A DNA stretch of 64,000 nt from Ruthenibacterium lactatiformans (GTDB lineage Bacteria; Bacillota; Clostridia; Oscillospirales; Ruminococcaceae): the NCBI RefSeq assembly GCF_000949455.1, contig NZ_JXXK01000014.1, positions 1 to 64,000 on the forward strand, written 5' to 3'. The notes beneath the pieces are model-generated. The model saw nothing but the letters and a program-made list of their open reading frames with translations, was not told the DNA's origin and did no database searches. Positions within the stretch are counted from its first letter, which is position 1. Each line of letters begins with the position of its first letter. The position numbers were made by a program, and so were the translations under genes. Below, piece after piece: positions 1 through 9,134 of the stretch.

Positions 1-119
1 AAACCGCTGCGCCGCCTTTTGGCGTTTCTATTCTGCTTTGCCGCTTGGTTCCGTGGCTGCCGTACCGTGCGCTTCGGCAACGCACGCGGCCGAATCGGCC
101 CGGGCAGCCTGGATTTTCC

Positions 120-2252
120 TTACTTCTGCTTTGCAGCCAAGTCCGCCAGCGCGTCCTTGCGGGACAGATTGATGCGTCCCTGCTGGTCGATCTCGGTGAC
201 CTTTACCAGAAGCTCGTCGCCCACAGCCACGACATCTTCCACCTTCTCCACGCGCTTGGTGTCCAGCTTGGAGATATGCACCAGGCCCTCTTTGCCCGGG
301 GCGATCTCTACGAACGCGCCGAACGTCATCAGGCGGGTGACCTTGCCCTTATAGATGGCGCCGATCTCCGGGTCCTCCACAATGGTCTTGATGGTGTGCA
401 TGGCGCGCTCCGCGTCCGCGATGTCGATGGCGGAGATGAATACGCTGCCGTCTTCCTCGATGTCGATCTTCGCGTTGCAGTTGGCGCAGATCTCCTGAAT
501 GACCTTGCCGCCCTTGCCGATGACGTCGCGGATCTTATCCACATCGATCTTCATGGACAGCATCTTGGGCGCGTACTTGGAAAGCTCCGCGCGCGGCTCG
601 GCGATGACCGGGGCCATGATCTCGTCCAGGATATACAGGCGCGCCTTGCGGCATTTCTCAAAGGCTTCCTCGATGATCTCGTAAGTCAGCCCGTCTACCT
701 TCATATCCATCTGGATGGCCGTAATGCCGTCGCGTGTGCCGCCCACCTTGAAGTCCATATCGCCGTGGAAGTCCTCCACACCCTGAATGTCCAGCATGGT
801 CATCCAGCGGTCGCCCTCGGTGATGAGGCCGCAGGAGATGCCCGCGACGGGTTTTTTGATGGGAACACCCGCGTCCATCAGCGCCAGCGTGGAGCCGCAG
901 ATGGACGCCTGGCTGGTGGAGCCGTTGGAGCTGAGCACCTCGGACACGCCGCGGATGGCGTACGGGAACTCCTCAACACTGGGCAGCACGGGCAGCAGGG
1001 CGCGCTCGGCAAGAGCGCCGTGGCCGATCTCGCGGCGGCCCGGGCTGCGGGGCGCACGCGCCTCGCCCACGGAATAGGGCGGGAAATTATAGTGGTGCAT
1101 ATACCGCTTCGTGGGCTCCAGGGAAATGTCGTCCATGATCTGCGCGTCCCGCAGGCCGGACAGCGTGACAGCCGTCAGCACCTGTGTCTGGCCGCGGGTG
1201 AACATGCCGGAGCCGTGTACGCGGGGCAGCAAGCCCACTTCGGCGGCCAGCGGGCGGATCTCGTTGATGCCGCGGCCGTCCACGCGCTTACCCTCGTCCA
1301 GCAGCCAGCGGCGCACCACGAACTTCTGCATCTTGTACATCAGTTCCTCAATGGTCGCAGCGCCCCACTGCTCGGCGTATTTCTCCTCCAGCTCGTTGCG
1401 GATGGGGAGCAGCCGCGCGTCGCGCACGGTCTTGTCGTCGGTGTCCATGGCCGCCTTGAAAGCGTCCAGATAATCCCGCTTCACTTCCTCCAGCAGGTCG
1501 TGGTCCAACTCCATGGACTGGAACTCGATTTTGGGTTTGCCGATCTCAGCCACGATGCCGTTGATGAAGGTGATAATCTTCTGGATCTCGGCGTCGCCGG
1601 TCTTGATGGCTTTCAGCATGGTGGCTTCGTCCACCTCGTTGGCGCCGGCCTCGATCATGACGATCTTTTCGGCGCTGGCGGCAACGGTAAGCTGCAGGTC
1701 GCTTGCTTCACGCTGCTTTTCGGTGGGGTTCACCACCAGCTCGCCGTCCACAAGGCCCATGAACACGCCCGCGATGGGTCCTTTCCAGGGAATGTCGGAG
1801 ATGGAAAGCGCAATGGACGTGCCGATCATGCCCGCGATTTCGGGGCTGCAGTCCTGGTCCACGCTCATAACGGTCATCACCACAGAGACGTCGTTCCGCA
1901 TGTCCTTGGGAAACAGTGGACGGATGGGACGGTCCACAACACGGCTCGTCAGCACGGCCTTTTCGCCGGGACGGCCCTCGCGGCGCATGAAGCTGCCGGG
2001 GATGCGGCCCACGGAATACAGCTTTTCTTCAAAGTCCACCGAAAGGGGGAAGAAGTCGATGCCGTCGCGGGGCTTGTCGCTCATGGTGACGTTGCACAGC
2101 ACGGCGGTCTCGCCGTAGCGCACCAGGCAGCTGCCGTTGGAAAGGCCGCACATCTTGCCCGTCTCCACAACGAACGGGCGGCCTGCCAGCTCGGTTTCAA
2201 ACACTTTGTACTTGGGGAACGTTTCTTTTTTGGATGCAAATTCGAGTGCCAT
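120..2252 (-). CDS. pnp: Polyribonucleotide nucleotidyltransferase (PNPase)
   Basis: PNPase is a phosphorolytic 3'-5' exoribonuclease of mRNA turnover. The 710-aa product has the normal full architecture: RNase PH domain 1 (about 1-215), an all-alpha linker, RNase PH domain 2 (about 325-540) with an intact RREIGHG segment near residue 395, a KH domain with GKGG around 560, and a C-terminal S1 domain ending about 20 residues before the stop. The ATG at 2252 has an AGGAGG about 7 nt upstream. It is the last recognisable gene of the rimP-to-pnp cluster and follows rpsO, as in many Firmicutes. The leader contains inverted repeats (separate entry) that could serve autoregulation, as known for E. 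coli pnp; that part is inference. Confidence 0.97.
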   Translation of the reverse strand: MALEFASKKETFPKYKVFETELAGRPFVVETGKMCGLSNGSCLVRYGETAVLCNVTMSDKPRDGIDFFPLSVDFEEKLYSVGRIPGSFMRREGRPGEKAVLTSRVVDRPIRPLFPKDMRNDVSVVMTVMSVDQDCSPEIAGMIGTSIALSISDIPWKGPIAGVFMGLVDGELVVNPTEKQREASDLQLTVAASAEKIVMIEAGANEVDEATMLKAIKTGDAEIQKIITFINGIVAEIGKPKIEFQSMELDHDLLEEVKRDYLDAFKAAMDTDDKTVRDARLLPIRNELEEKYAEQWGAATIEELMYKMQKFVVRRWLLDEGKRVDGRGINEIRPLAAEVGLLPRVHGSGMFTRGQTQVLTAVTLSGLRDAQIMDDISLEPTKRYMHHYNFPPYSVGEARAPRSPGRREIGHGALAERALLPVLPSVEEFPYAIRGVSEVLSSNGSTSQASICGSTLALMDAGVPIKKPVAGISCGLITEGDRWMTMLDIQGVEDFHGDMDFKVGGTRDGITAIQMDMKVDGLTYEIIEEAFEKCRKARLYILDEIMAPVIAEPRAELSKYAPKMLSMKIDVDKIRDVIGKGGKVIQEICANCNAKIDIEEDGSVFISAIDIADAERAMHTIKTIVEDPEIGAIYKGKVTRLMTFGAFVEIAPGKEGLVHISKLDTKRVEKVEDVVAVGDELLVKVTEIDQQGRINLSRKDALADLAAKQK

Positions 2253-2289
2253 TGTATACCTCCTGTTTTTTCACAGGACGGGCGGTGTT

Positions 2290-2342
2290 TTAGCAATAAA
2301 GCCAGTGCTCTCCCGGCGGGAAAGCCCTCGATTCATTGCTAA
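2290..2342 (-). promoter_or_regulatory. pnp leader inverted repeat
   Basis: Arms TTAGCAAT (2335-2342, read on the minus strand) and ATTGCTAA (2290-2297) can close a stem about 40 nt upstream of the pnp ATG. A second small hairpin, CCTGT/ACAGG, abuts the AGGAGG ribosome site. Long leader stems upstream of pnp are autoregulatory targets in enterobacteria; function here is inferred from position only. Confidence 0.4.
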
Positions 2343-2396
2343 CAACACGCGGATGCCGCCCTGCGGTTTTCTTTTGAAGTCCCCCGCGGGGGACGC

Positions 2397-2439
2397 GGTA
2401 AAAACACGGAAAGGCAGACGGCAAACGCCGCCTGCCTTT
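2397..2439 (-). terminator. Hairpin terminator after rpsO
   Basis: On the minus strand a 13-bp stem, AAAGGCAGGCGGC with GCCGTCTGCCTTT (one G-U pair, GTTT loop), is followed by CCGTGTTTTTACC, ten bases past the rpsO stop. The T-run is displaced, so it may only partly terminate before pnp. Confidence 0.6.
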
Positions 2440-2449
2440 TCGGATTTTC

Positions 2450-2707
2450 TTACTTGCGCAGGCCCAGCTTGGCGATCAGGGCGCGGTAGCGCTCGATGTC
2501 CTTCTTCTGCAGATAAGCCAGCAGGTTACGGCGCTGGCCGACCATCTTCAGCAGACCGCGGTAGCTGTGCTTGTCGTTTTTATTGGCCTTCAGGTGTTCA
2601 TTCAGGTGGTTGATGCGCGCGGTGAGCAGCGCGACCTGAACCTCGGGGGAACCCGTGTCCGTCTCGTGTACGCGGGCGGAAGCGATGATGTCCTGTTTGT
2701 TTTCCAT
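2450..2707 (-). CDS. rpsO: 30S ribosomal protein S15
   Basis: S15 binds 16S rRNA in the platform of the 30S subunit. The 85-aa protein shows the family core: DTGSPEVQ near residue 17, LTARINHLNEHLK, and the basic RRNLLAYL stretch near 60. It is slightly shorter at the N-terminus than the usual 88-89 aa. The ATG at 2707 is preceded by GAGGAG about 8 nt upstream. A promoter lies at 2825-2853, so rpsO can be transcribed apart from ribF upstream. S15 commonly represses its own mRNA through the leader; about 115 nt of leader are available here, but I could not assign a specific S15-binding fold. Confidence 0.96.
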   Translation of the reverse strand: MENKQDIIASARVHETDTGSPEVQVALLTARINHLNEHLKANKNDKHSYRGLLKMVGQRRNLLAYLQKKDIERYRALIAKLGLRK

Positions 2708-2824
2708 GGTTTCTTTCTCCTCTTTTTTATGATTTGCCGCAGACGCAGTGTCGGTAGACCATCGAGGGATGCGCCGGACACCGGGCCTGGGTAGGCTTGC
2801 AGCCCATAATAAGGCAGCCTAAAC

Positions 2825-2853
2825 AGTATAACACAACGCACACGCAAAAACAA
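2825..2853 (-). promoter_or_regulatory. Promoter of rpsO
   Basis: On the minus strand TTGTTT (2848-2853) and TATACT (2825-2830) are separated by 17 bp. The -10 box is preceded by TGT, giving an extended -10. It lies about 118 bp upstream of the rpsO ATG in otherwise non-coding sequence. Confidence 0.65.
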
Positions 2854-2894
2854 GGCGTTTTGCCAAGTTTTGTGCGGCTTATAACAACGGAGGC

Positions 2895-3803
2895 TCATTT
2901 CTCCCGCCACTCCCGCGCGGCCTGCGCGGCGCGGCCCACCATGGCCGAAAGCTCCTCCAGCGTACCGAATTTCTGCGTGGGCCACAAAAAACGGCAGAAG
3001 CGCACCGGCACTCTGTCGCCGTAGATATCGCCGGAAAAATCCGGGATAAACGTCTCGCAGGTAACGCCGTCGCCGTTCACCGTGGGGCGCGTGCCCAAGC
3101 CCGTAGCACTGGGCCGCCACACGCCGTCCAGCAGGACCCGCGTTACATATACGCCCTGCCGGGGAAGCAGCATCCAATCGGGATAGATCTGGTTGATGGT
3201 GGGAAAGCCCAACGCAGTCCCCAGCCGCTTGCCGTGACGTACGGGAAGGTCGATGCAGTAAGGCTCCCCCAGCATGGCGCCCGCAGTTTCCACATCGCCC
3301 GCCTCCAGGCAGGCGCGGATGCGGGACGATGAAACAGGCGCGCCCTCCCGCTGTACCATGGGCACGATCTCCACCGAAATTCCCGCGGCCGCGCACAGAC
3401 GGCGCAGCATGTCCACATTGCCCGCCTTGCGGCTGCCGAACGTGAAGTTATCCCCGCAGAAAACAGCCTTCGCGCCGAAACGCACAGCCAGCACGTCGTG
3501 GACGAACGCCTCCGGCGAAAGCGTGCAGAATTCCTCAAAGGGCGGACGCACATAATGCTCCACGCCCATGGCGGCAATGCGCCGCGCCTTTTCCTCCGGC
3601 GTAAGGATGGCCCTGCCTTTTACAGCCCGGTCCAGCGGCGGTGCAAAGGTGAACACGGCGGACGTGCAGCCCCGCTCCCGCGCAGCTTCCACCGTGCGCG
3701 CCAGCACACGGCGGTGCCCCAGGTGCACGCCGTCAAAATAGCCAAGGGCCACACAGGCGCCCGTGCCGCCCTCTATCGTCGCAAGAGTATCGTAGCAGTG
3801 CAA
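2895..3803 (-). CDS. ribF: Bifunctional riboflavin kinase / FAD synthetase
   Basis: Converts riboflavin to FMN and then FAD. The N-terminal adenylyltransferase domain has GYFDGVHLGH near residue 22; the C-terminal kinase domain has the PTIN nucleotide/Mg motif near 202 and the QGVYVTRV strand after it. Length (302 aa) is normal for the bifunctional enzyme. I place the start at TTG 3803, six bases after a GGGAGG site; a GTG two codons upstream (3809) sits almost on top of that site and is less likely. It lies between truB and rpsO, the common Gram-positive position. Confidence 0.94.
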   Translation of the reverse strand: MHCYDTLATIEGGTGACVALGYFDGVHLGHRRVLARTVEAARERGCTSAVFTFAPPLDRAVKGRAILTPEEKARRIAAMGVEHYVRPPFEEFCTLSPEAFVHDVLAVRFGAKAVFCGDNFTFGSRKAGNVDMLRRLCAAAGISVEIVPMVQREGAPVSSSRIRACLEAGDVETAGAMLGEPYCIDLPVRHGKRLGTALGFPTINQIYPDWMLLPRQGVYVTRVLLDGVWRPSATGLGTRPTVNGDGVTCETFIPDFSGDIYGDRVPVRFCRFLWPTQKFGTLEELSAMVGRAAQAAREWREK

Positions 3804-3898
3804 ACGCACACCTCCCGTTTTTCAATGCGGGCCGTTCCCTGCTCGGGATAAAAGGCCCCAAAAGCGAACGCCGCGCGCAGCGGCCCCGGCGGGGCGCG

Positions 3899-4780
3899 TC
3901 ACGCGCGTTCGCAAAACAGTTTTTCCACAGTCAGGATGTGCTTTTCCACCCGGCACACCCCCAGAAATTCCCCCTCGCACAGCGCGCGGTAGCGCCCGTC
4001 CCGGGCCGGGAACCGGTAAGTAGGCGCACCATTCAGCAGGCGGCGGCGCGTCTCCTCGTTCACCTCTACGGCGGGCAGACAGGTGAAAACGCTTTCCACG
4101 CTCAGCAGCAGGCTCTCCAGCGTACCGGCCTCCCGGGCGCGCTGCAGCTCATCCAGCGTATACGCCATTTCCAGCGTATAGGGGCCCGACGCCGTGCGGC
4201 GCAGCGCCGCCATGGTGGCGGGCACGCCCAACGCCCGGCCAATATCCTCCAGCAGCACGCGCACATAGGTGCCCTTGCTGCAGTGGATATTTAAAATATA
4301 CTCGTTGGGTGCGGGGCTGCCCGCCAGCATAATGCTGTGCAGCGTGACGGGGCGCGGCGTGCGCTCCACGGTCTTCCCCGCGCGGGCCGCCTTGTACAGC
4401 GGTTGTCCGTTTACTTTCACGGCGGAGTACATGGGGGGCACCTGCTGCTGCGTACCCGTGAAGCGCGGCAGCACCGCGGCCACGGCGTCCAGGCCGATGT
4501 CCGCTGGAACAGCCGCCTGCTCCAGCGTTTCGCCGGTAACGTCGCCGGTGTCGGTGCGCCGGCCCAGCAGCATCGTGGCCGTGTACATTTTGTCGGCACG
4601 CTCCTGCATATCCACGGCTTTGGCCGCGCCGCCCACAAAAACGGGCAGCACGCCCGTGGCCATCGGGTCCAGCGTTCCGCCGTGCCCAATGCGCCGCGTA
4701 CCGCAGATGCCGCGCAGCTTTGCCACTACGTCAAAGGAGGTAAAGCCCTCCGGTTTGTCGACAACTAGGATTCCTTGCAT
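3899..4780 (-). CDS. truB: tRNA pseudouridine(55) synthase
   Basis: Makes pseudouridine 55 in the T-loop of tRNAs. The catalytic-aspartate motif GGTLDPMATGVLPV is near residue 35, followed by the KMYTA strand and a C-terminal PUA-like region. From the ATG at 4780 (MQGILVVDKPEGFTSFD, the canonical N-terminus) the protein is 293 aa. The start lies inside the preceding DHH gene, a 16-bp overlap implying translational coupling. An in-frame upstream extension is not supported by homology. Confidence 0.95.
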   Translation of the reverse strand: MQGILVVDKPEGFTSFDVVAKLRGICGTRRIGHGGTLDPMATGVLPVFVGGAAKAVDMQERADKMYTATMLLGRRTDTGDVTGETLEQAAVPADIGLDAVAAVLPRFTGTQQQVPPMYSAVKVNGQPLYKAARAGKTVERTPRPVTLHSIMLAGSPAPNEYILNIHCSKGTYVRVLLEDIGRALGVPATMAALRRTASGPYTLEMAYTLDELQRAREAGTLESLLLSVESVFTCLPAVEVNEETRRRLLNGAPTYRFPARDGRYRALCEGEFLGVCRVEKHILTVEKLFCERA

Positions 4781-5727
4781 AACGCTTTTTCCACCTCGGT
4801 CAGCAGGGCGGCCTTGGCGTTGTCCAGACTGCCCAGCAGTTCGCATCCGGCGGCCTGCTTGTGGCCTCCGCCGCCCAGATGGGCGCAGATGGCGGAAGCG
4901 TCCACGCCTGTCACGGTGCGCACGCTCACCTTATAGCTGCCCGTGGGCTGCTGGCGGATGGTGATGCCGACCTCCACGCCCTCGATCATGCGGGGCAGGC
5001 TGGTGATACCCTCCAAATCGGTGCCGTCGGCGCCGGTCTCGGCGATCTGCTCTTTTGTAAGGTAGACCGTGGCGCACCGGCCGCCAAAGCTGTATTCCAG
5101 GCTTTCCAGCGCCAGGCGCTCAATGGCCAGACGGCTGCGGGATTTGCTCTCGAACAGGATGTTGTTGAGCTTAACGAGGCTTGCGCCCGCGGTGATGAGC
5201 TTTGCCGCGATCTCGTGGGTGCGGGCCGTGGTATTGGCAAACTTGAAGCAGCCGGTATCCGTGGACAGGCCCGTATACAGGCAGTCCGCGATGGTGGGCG
5301 TGATCTCGGTGCCGATGGCCGTCAGCAGCTCGTAAATGATCTCGGCTGTGGCGGCGGCGTCGCCGTCCAGCAGCATGCAGTCAGCATACCCTGAGTTGGA
5401 GGGATGGTGGTCGATGCACATGTCGATGCGGCGTGTATATTCCGCGATGGAATCGCCGAACAGCTGGATGCCCGCCACGTCCACGGCTACCGTGTAGCCG
5501 GGCGTGAACTGGCCTGTGTACAGGCCGATGTCCATATAATCATACCGGGACGGGATGGGGTCCGCGCACAGCACGGCCACTGTTTTGCCCAGGCCCTTCA
5601 GCGCCCAGTACAGCGCGGCGGCGCTGCCGATGGTGTCGCCGTCCGGGTTTTTATGACAGATCAGCAGCACGTTTTCCGCTTTCAGCAGCCTGCTCAGCGC
5701 TGCCGCGATGTCTAAAATCTCGCTCAT
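4765..5727 (-). CDS. DHH/DHHA1 phosphoesterase, NrnA-like
   Basis: Family members of this type degrade nanoRNA/pApA or 3'-phosphoadenosine 5'-phosphate. The 320-aa protein has the metal-binding HKNPDGDTIGSAA segment near residue 25, DHHPSN near 106, and the DHHA1 signature GGGGHKQAAGC near the C-terminus. The order rbfA-nrnA-truB is standard in Firmicutes, which supports the call over RecJ or pyrophosphatase relatives. The ATG at 5727 follows GAGGAG. The exact substrate cannot be read from the sequence. Confidence 0.88.
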   Translation of the reverse strand: MSEILDIAAALSRLLKAENVLLICHKNPDGDTIGSAAALYWALKGLGKTVAVLCADPIPSRYDYMDIGLYTGQFTPGYTVAVDVAGIQLFGDSIAEYTRRIDMCIDHHPSNSGYADCMLLDGDAAATAEIIYELLTAIGTEITPTIADCLYTGLSTDTGCFKFANTTARTHEIAAKLITAGASLVKLNNILFESKSRSRLAIERLALESLEYSFGGRCATVYLTKEQIAETGADGTDLEGITSLPRMIEGVEVGITIRQQPTGSYKVSVRTVTGVDASAICAHLGGGGHKQAAGCELLGSLDNAKAALLTEVEKALCKES

Positions 5728-5773
5728 AAACTCTCCTCATTCATCGCTTTTGGGGATAGCCCCGCCGAGCGCG

Positions 5774-6127
5774 TCAGCGCTCTTCCCGCTCCAGCCCCGC
5801 GATCAATTCATTGATGTGCGCCGCATACTTCGCGCCGTCGTCCGCCACGAAGCGGAATTCCGGCGCCTTGCGGATGTGCATGCGCTTTGCGATCTCGCTG
5901 CGCACATGGCCCGCGGCGCGGTTCAGCGCGCCCACGGCTTCGGCCGTTGCGTTTTCCTCGCCCATCTTGCTCACGTGCACCTTGGCCGTGGACAGATCCG
6001 GCGCGACCTCCACGCGCATCACCGTCAGGAAGCCCTGCACGCGGGGGTCTTTCATCCCCCCGATGATGGCGATCAGCTCGCGCTTCATGTCCTCGGACAG
6101 GCGCGCCATATTTTTGCTCTGCGGCAT
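5774..6127 (-). CDS. rbfA: Ribosome-binding factor A
   Basis: RbfA binds the immature 30S subunit and helps 16S rRNA 5'-end maturation. The 117-aa product is a single KH-type domain starting MPQSKNMARLSEDMKREL, with the family segment DPRVQGFLTVMRVEVAPDLSTA near residue 32. A TTG in frame at 6142 could extend it, but AAGGAG sits 7 nt before the ATG at 6127, so that start is preferred. It lies 29 bp after infB, as in most bacteria. Confidence 0.95.
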   Translation of the reverse strand: MPQSKNMARLSEDMKRELIAIIGGMKDPRVQGFLTVMRVEVAPDLSTAKVHVSKMGEENATAEAVGALNRAAGHVRSEIAKRMHIRKAPEFRFVADDGAKYAAHINELIAGLEREER

Positions 6128-6156
6128 AGTGTCTCCTTTCAAACGGAACGTTCCGT

Positions 6157-8490
6157 TCAGTCGCGGTATTCCTCCATGATGAAGGCCTCGAAGATATCGC
6201 CCTCCTTGATGTCGGAGAACTTGTCAAGGCCGATACCGCACTCGTAGCCCTGGGCAACTTCCTTCACGTCGTCCTTGAAGCGGCGCAGGCTGTCGATCTC
6301 GTCCTCGGTGATGACGATGCCGTCGCGCACCAGTCGGATCTTCGCGGCACGCGTTACCTTGCCCTCCAGCACGTAGCAGCCGGCAATGGTGCCCGCGGAA
6401 GATATCTTGAACACGCTGCGCACCTCGGCGCGGCCCAGCTCCACCTCGCGGAACTTGGGCGCCAGCATGCCCTTCATGGCGTCGGTGACATCGTTGATGG
6501 CGTCGTAGATGACGCGGTACATGCGCAGCTCCACCTCGGCCTGGGCGGCTTCCTCCTTGGCAACGGGGTCCGGACGGACATTGAAGCCGATGATGATGGC
6601 ATTGCCCGCGTTGGCAAGCATGACGTCGGATTTGTTGATGGCGCCTACGCCCGCATGGATGACGCGCACGCGCACCTCGTCGTTGGAGATCTTTTCAAGG
6701 CTCTGTTTTACGGCCTCGGCGCTGCCCTGCACGTCGGCCTTGACAATGATGGCAAGCTCCTTGCGTTCGCCCTCGGCGATCTGGCTGAACAGGTTATCCA
6801 GCGTGACCTTCTTGTATGCGCTGAACTGCTGTTCCTTCTGCTCGGCAGCACGGCGGTCGGCCAGCTCACGGGCCAGCTTCTCGTCTTCTACGGCGTCGAA
6901 CAGATCGCCCGCCGCAGGCACCTCCGTCAGGCCCGTGATCTCCACCGGCATGGAGGGACCGGCCTCCTTGAGGATGGCGCCCTGGTCGTCGCGCATGACG
7001 CGCACACGGCCCACGGACGTACCCGCGATGACCACATCGCCCTGATGCAGCGTGCCCTTCTGGACGAGGATCGTGGCCACGGGGCCCTGCCCCTTGTCCA
7101 GACGCGCCTCGATAACGGCGCCCTTGGCGCGGCGGTGGGGGTTCGCTTTCAGTTCTTTGACCTCGGCCACCAGGTTGATGCTTTCCAGCAGGTCCTCGAT
7201 GCCCTGGCCCGTCAGCGCGGACACAGGCACGCAGATGGTGTCGCCGCCCCATTCTTCAGGCACCAGCTCATACTGCGTGAGCTGCTCCATTACATGGTTG
7301 GGGTTGGCCGTGGGTTTATCCATCTTGTTGATGGCCACGATGATGGTAGTATTCGCCGCTTTGGCGTGATTGATCGATTCGACGGTCTGCGGCATGATGC
7401 CGTCGTCCGCGGCCACCACCAGCACGGCGATGTCCGTCAGGTTCGCGCCGCGGGCGCGCATGGATGTGAAAGCCTCATGGCCCGGAGTGTCCAGGAATGT
7501 GATGGGCTTGCCGTTCATCGTCACCTGATACGCGCCGATATGCTGCGTTATGCCGCCGGCCTCGCCCGCGGTAACGCGCGTTTTGCGGATGGCGTCCAGG
7601 ATGGAGGTCTTGCCGTGGTCGACGTGGCCCATGACCACGACGACAGGCGGGCGCTCTTCCAGATCCTCGTCCTTATCCTCATCCACTTCGAACAGGCGTT
7701 CCTCGATGGTAACATGCACCTCGTGCTCTACCTTCGCGCCCAGCTCCTCGGCCACCAGGCTGGCGGTGTCGAAATCGACGACCTCGGAGATGGCTGCCAT
7801 GATGCCCAGGCCCATCAGCTTTTTGATGACCTGCGCCACGTTCACCTTCAGGCGGCTGGCAAGCTCACCCACCGTGATCTCGTCGGGAATGGATACCTTC
7901 AGCTGCGCCTTACGAGCCTTTTCCAGCTGGATGCGCTGCAGGCGCTCGGCCTCTGTCTCGCGCTTTTTCTGGAACGGCTGCTGGCGGCGGTTGTTGCGGC
8001 CCGAGAACTTTTGTTTGTTGCCCGCGGGCGTGGGCTTGCGGCGGTTCTCCACATTTTTCGTGGAAGCCAGCTCGGTGTATTTTTCGTTGAACTTATCCAG
8101 ATTCACGTCCGTGATGCGGGTATCCACCGTGACGGTGACGACCTCCCGCTTCTCAGGCGCGGGCTTGTTCTCCTTCTCGGGCTTGGCGGGGCGGATGCGC
8201 TCTTTGCGCTTGGCCGGGCCGGCCGCCACAACGGTGCCGTCGGCCTTTTTCAGGATATCCTTTTCCGCCACCTTGGGCGCGGGCGCGCTGGCAAGGTACG
8301 CGTCGAGGCTTGCCTCGGAATTTTTCTGCGTGTAATGCTCGAACACATGGTTCAGCTCGGCTTCTGTAAGGGGCGAGGTATGCTTTTTCGACTCGCCCAG
8401 CGTCTGATACAGAAAATCGATGAGCTCCTTATTCTGGACATTGAGGTCCTTTGCTACATCGCTGAGTTTGTATTTGATGACTACTGACAT
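6157..8490 (-). CDS. infB: Translation initiation factor IF-2
   Basis: GTPase that delivers initiator tRNA to the ribosome. Two IF2_N-type segments flank a lysine/arginine-rich linker in the first about 270 residues. The G domain has GHVDHGKTS near 290, DTPGHEAF near 335 and NKMDKP near 390, followed by the usual beta-barrel and C-terminal domains. From ATG 8490 (MSVVIKYKLSDVAKDL) the protein is 777 aa, a normal length. GAAGGAGG lies 7 nt upstream. The start overlaps the end of ylxQ by 10 bp. Confidence 0.97.
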   Translation of the reverse strand: MSVVIKYKLSDVAKDLNVQNKELIDFLYQTLGESKKHTSPLTEAELNHVFEHYTQKNSEASLDAYLASAPAPKVAEKDILKKADGTVVAAGPAKRKERIRPAKPEKENKPAPEKREVVTVTVDTRITDVNLDKFNEKYTELASTKNVENRRKPTPAGNKQKFSGRNNRRQQPFQKKRETEAERLQRIQLEKARKAQLKVSIPDEITVGELASRLKVNVAQVIKKLMGLGIMAAISEVVDFDTASLVAEELGAKVEHEVHVTIEERLFEVDEDKDEDLEERPPVVVVMGHVDHGKTSILDAIRKTRVTAGEAGGITQHIGAYQVTMNGKPITFLDTPGHEAFTSMRARGANLTDIAVLVVAADDGIMPQTVESINHAKAANTTIIVAINKMDKPTANPNHVMEQLTQYELVPEEWGGDTICVPVSALTGQGIEDLLESINLVAEVKELKANPHRRAKGAVIEARLDKGQGPVATILVQKGTLHQGDVVIAGTSVGRVRVMRDDQGAILKEAGPSMPVEITGLTEVPAAGDLFDAVEDEKLARELADRRAAEQKEQQFSAYKKVTLDNLFSQIAEGERKELAIIVKADVQGSAEAVKQSLEKISNDEVRVRVIHAGVGAINKSDVMLANAGNAIIIGFNVRPDPVAKEEAAQAEVELRMYRVIYDAINDVTDAMKGMLAPKFREVELGRAEVRSVFKISSAGTIAGCYVLEGKVTRAAKIRLVRDGIVITEDEIDSLRRFKDDVKEVAQGYECGIGLDKFSDIKEGDIFEAFIMEEYRD

Positions 8491-8816
8491 GGACGTTCCT
8501 CCTTCTGGTTGGCCGCTTGGGCAGCAAGGTTTTTGCGGCAGAGCTTTGCAAGCTCGGGGTCTGTTACGGCGAATACGCCGGTGGGTTTTTTGCTGATCTG
8601 TGCGAGGGCGAACTGGGTTTCGGGCAGGTCCGCCACCTCCACCCAATCCTCACAGAAGGCGCCGACGCGGCGGCGCGTGCCCTCCGAAAGGTCTCCGGCG
8701 CACAGCACCAGTTGTGCCTTCCCTTTGCCGACGCTGTCTTTTACGGCGTCGAAGCCCATCACCAGGGCCCCCGCCTTGCGGCAAAGAGAAAGTGCGAACA
8801 GGATATTACCCGGCAT
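8481..8816 (-). CDS. ylxQ: L7Ae-family RNA-binding protein, YlxQ-like
   Basis: A 111-aa protein of the ribosomal L7Ae/L30e fold, which binds kink-turn RNA. Typical features are NILFALSLCRKAGALVMGFDAV at the N-terminus and a GVFAVTDPELA segment near 80. It sits between ylxR and infB with overlaps on both sides (11 bp with ylxR, 10 bp with infB), the standard position of YlxQ in the nusA operon. The precise RNA target is not known for most of these proteins. Confidence 0.9.
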   Translation of the reverse strand: MPGNILFALSLCRKAGALVMGFDAVKDSVGKGKAQLVLCAGDLSEGTRRRVGAFCEDWVEVADLPETQFALAQISKKPTGVFAVTDPELAKLCRKNLAAQAANQKEERPCQ

Positions 8817-9102
8817 GCGTCTCTCCTTTTTGCGCCCCGGCCTTCTCGATCTCGGCGGCCATGGCGTCGTAAATTTCTTCCGGGATGCTCACCTCCAGCG
8901 CGCGGGCGATGCGCCCGGCTTTGCGCGCTTTGGCAAGACATGCCGCGCTGGGGCACACGTATGCGCCGCGCCCGGGCTTTTTGCCCGTCAGGTCCAGCGA
9001 AACCGTGCCGTCCCCCGCACGCACCACGCGCACCAGTTCCTTTTTCGGTTTGCTTTCGCCGCAGCCGTTGCAGCGGCGAAGGGGTATCTTTTTTGGCGTC
9101 AT
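8806..9102 (-). CDS. ylxR: YlxR family protein (DUF448)
   Basis: A 98-aa YlxR/DUF448 protein, a small nucleic-acid-binding family encoded between nusA and infB. The conserved RRCNGCGESKPKKELVRVV and GRGAYVCPSAACLAKA segments are present. The start is ATG 9102, 7 nt after AAGGAG; a TTG at 9120 is a weaker alternative. It overlaps ylxQ by 11 bp. In B. subtilis YlxR has been linked to expression of many genes, but nothing here shows a specific role. Confidence 0.92.
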   Translation of the reverse strand: MTPKKIPLRRCNGCGESKPKKELVRVVRAGDGTVSLDLTGKKPGRGAYVCPSAACLAKARKAGRIARALEVSIPEEIYDAMAAEIEKAGAQKGETHAG

Positions 9103-9134
9103 ACATGTCTCCTTTTCCAAGTCCCGTCCGGCCG

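Noticed and set aside
1..119. A gene downstream of pnp at the window edge
   Set aside because: No frame with coding character or ribosome site can be supported in 119 bases; I see nothing definite there.
45..2342. A 765-codon open frame on the plus strand across pnp, and similar long frames opposite infB, nusA, purL and the DEAD helicase
   Set aside because: They are antisense shadows caused by high GC; the opposite strand encodes complete conserved proteins and the shadow translations are His/Gly/Ala-rich with no motifs.
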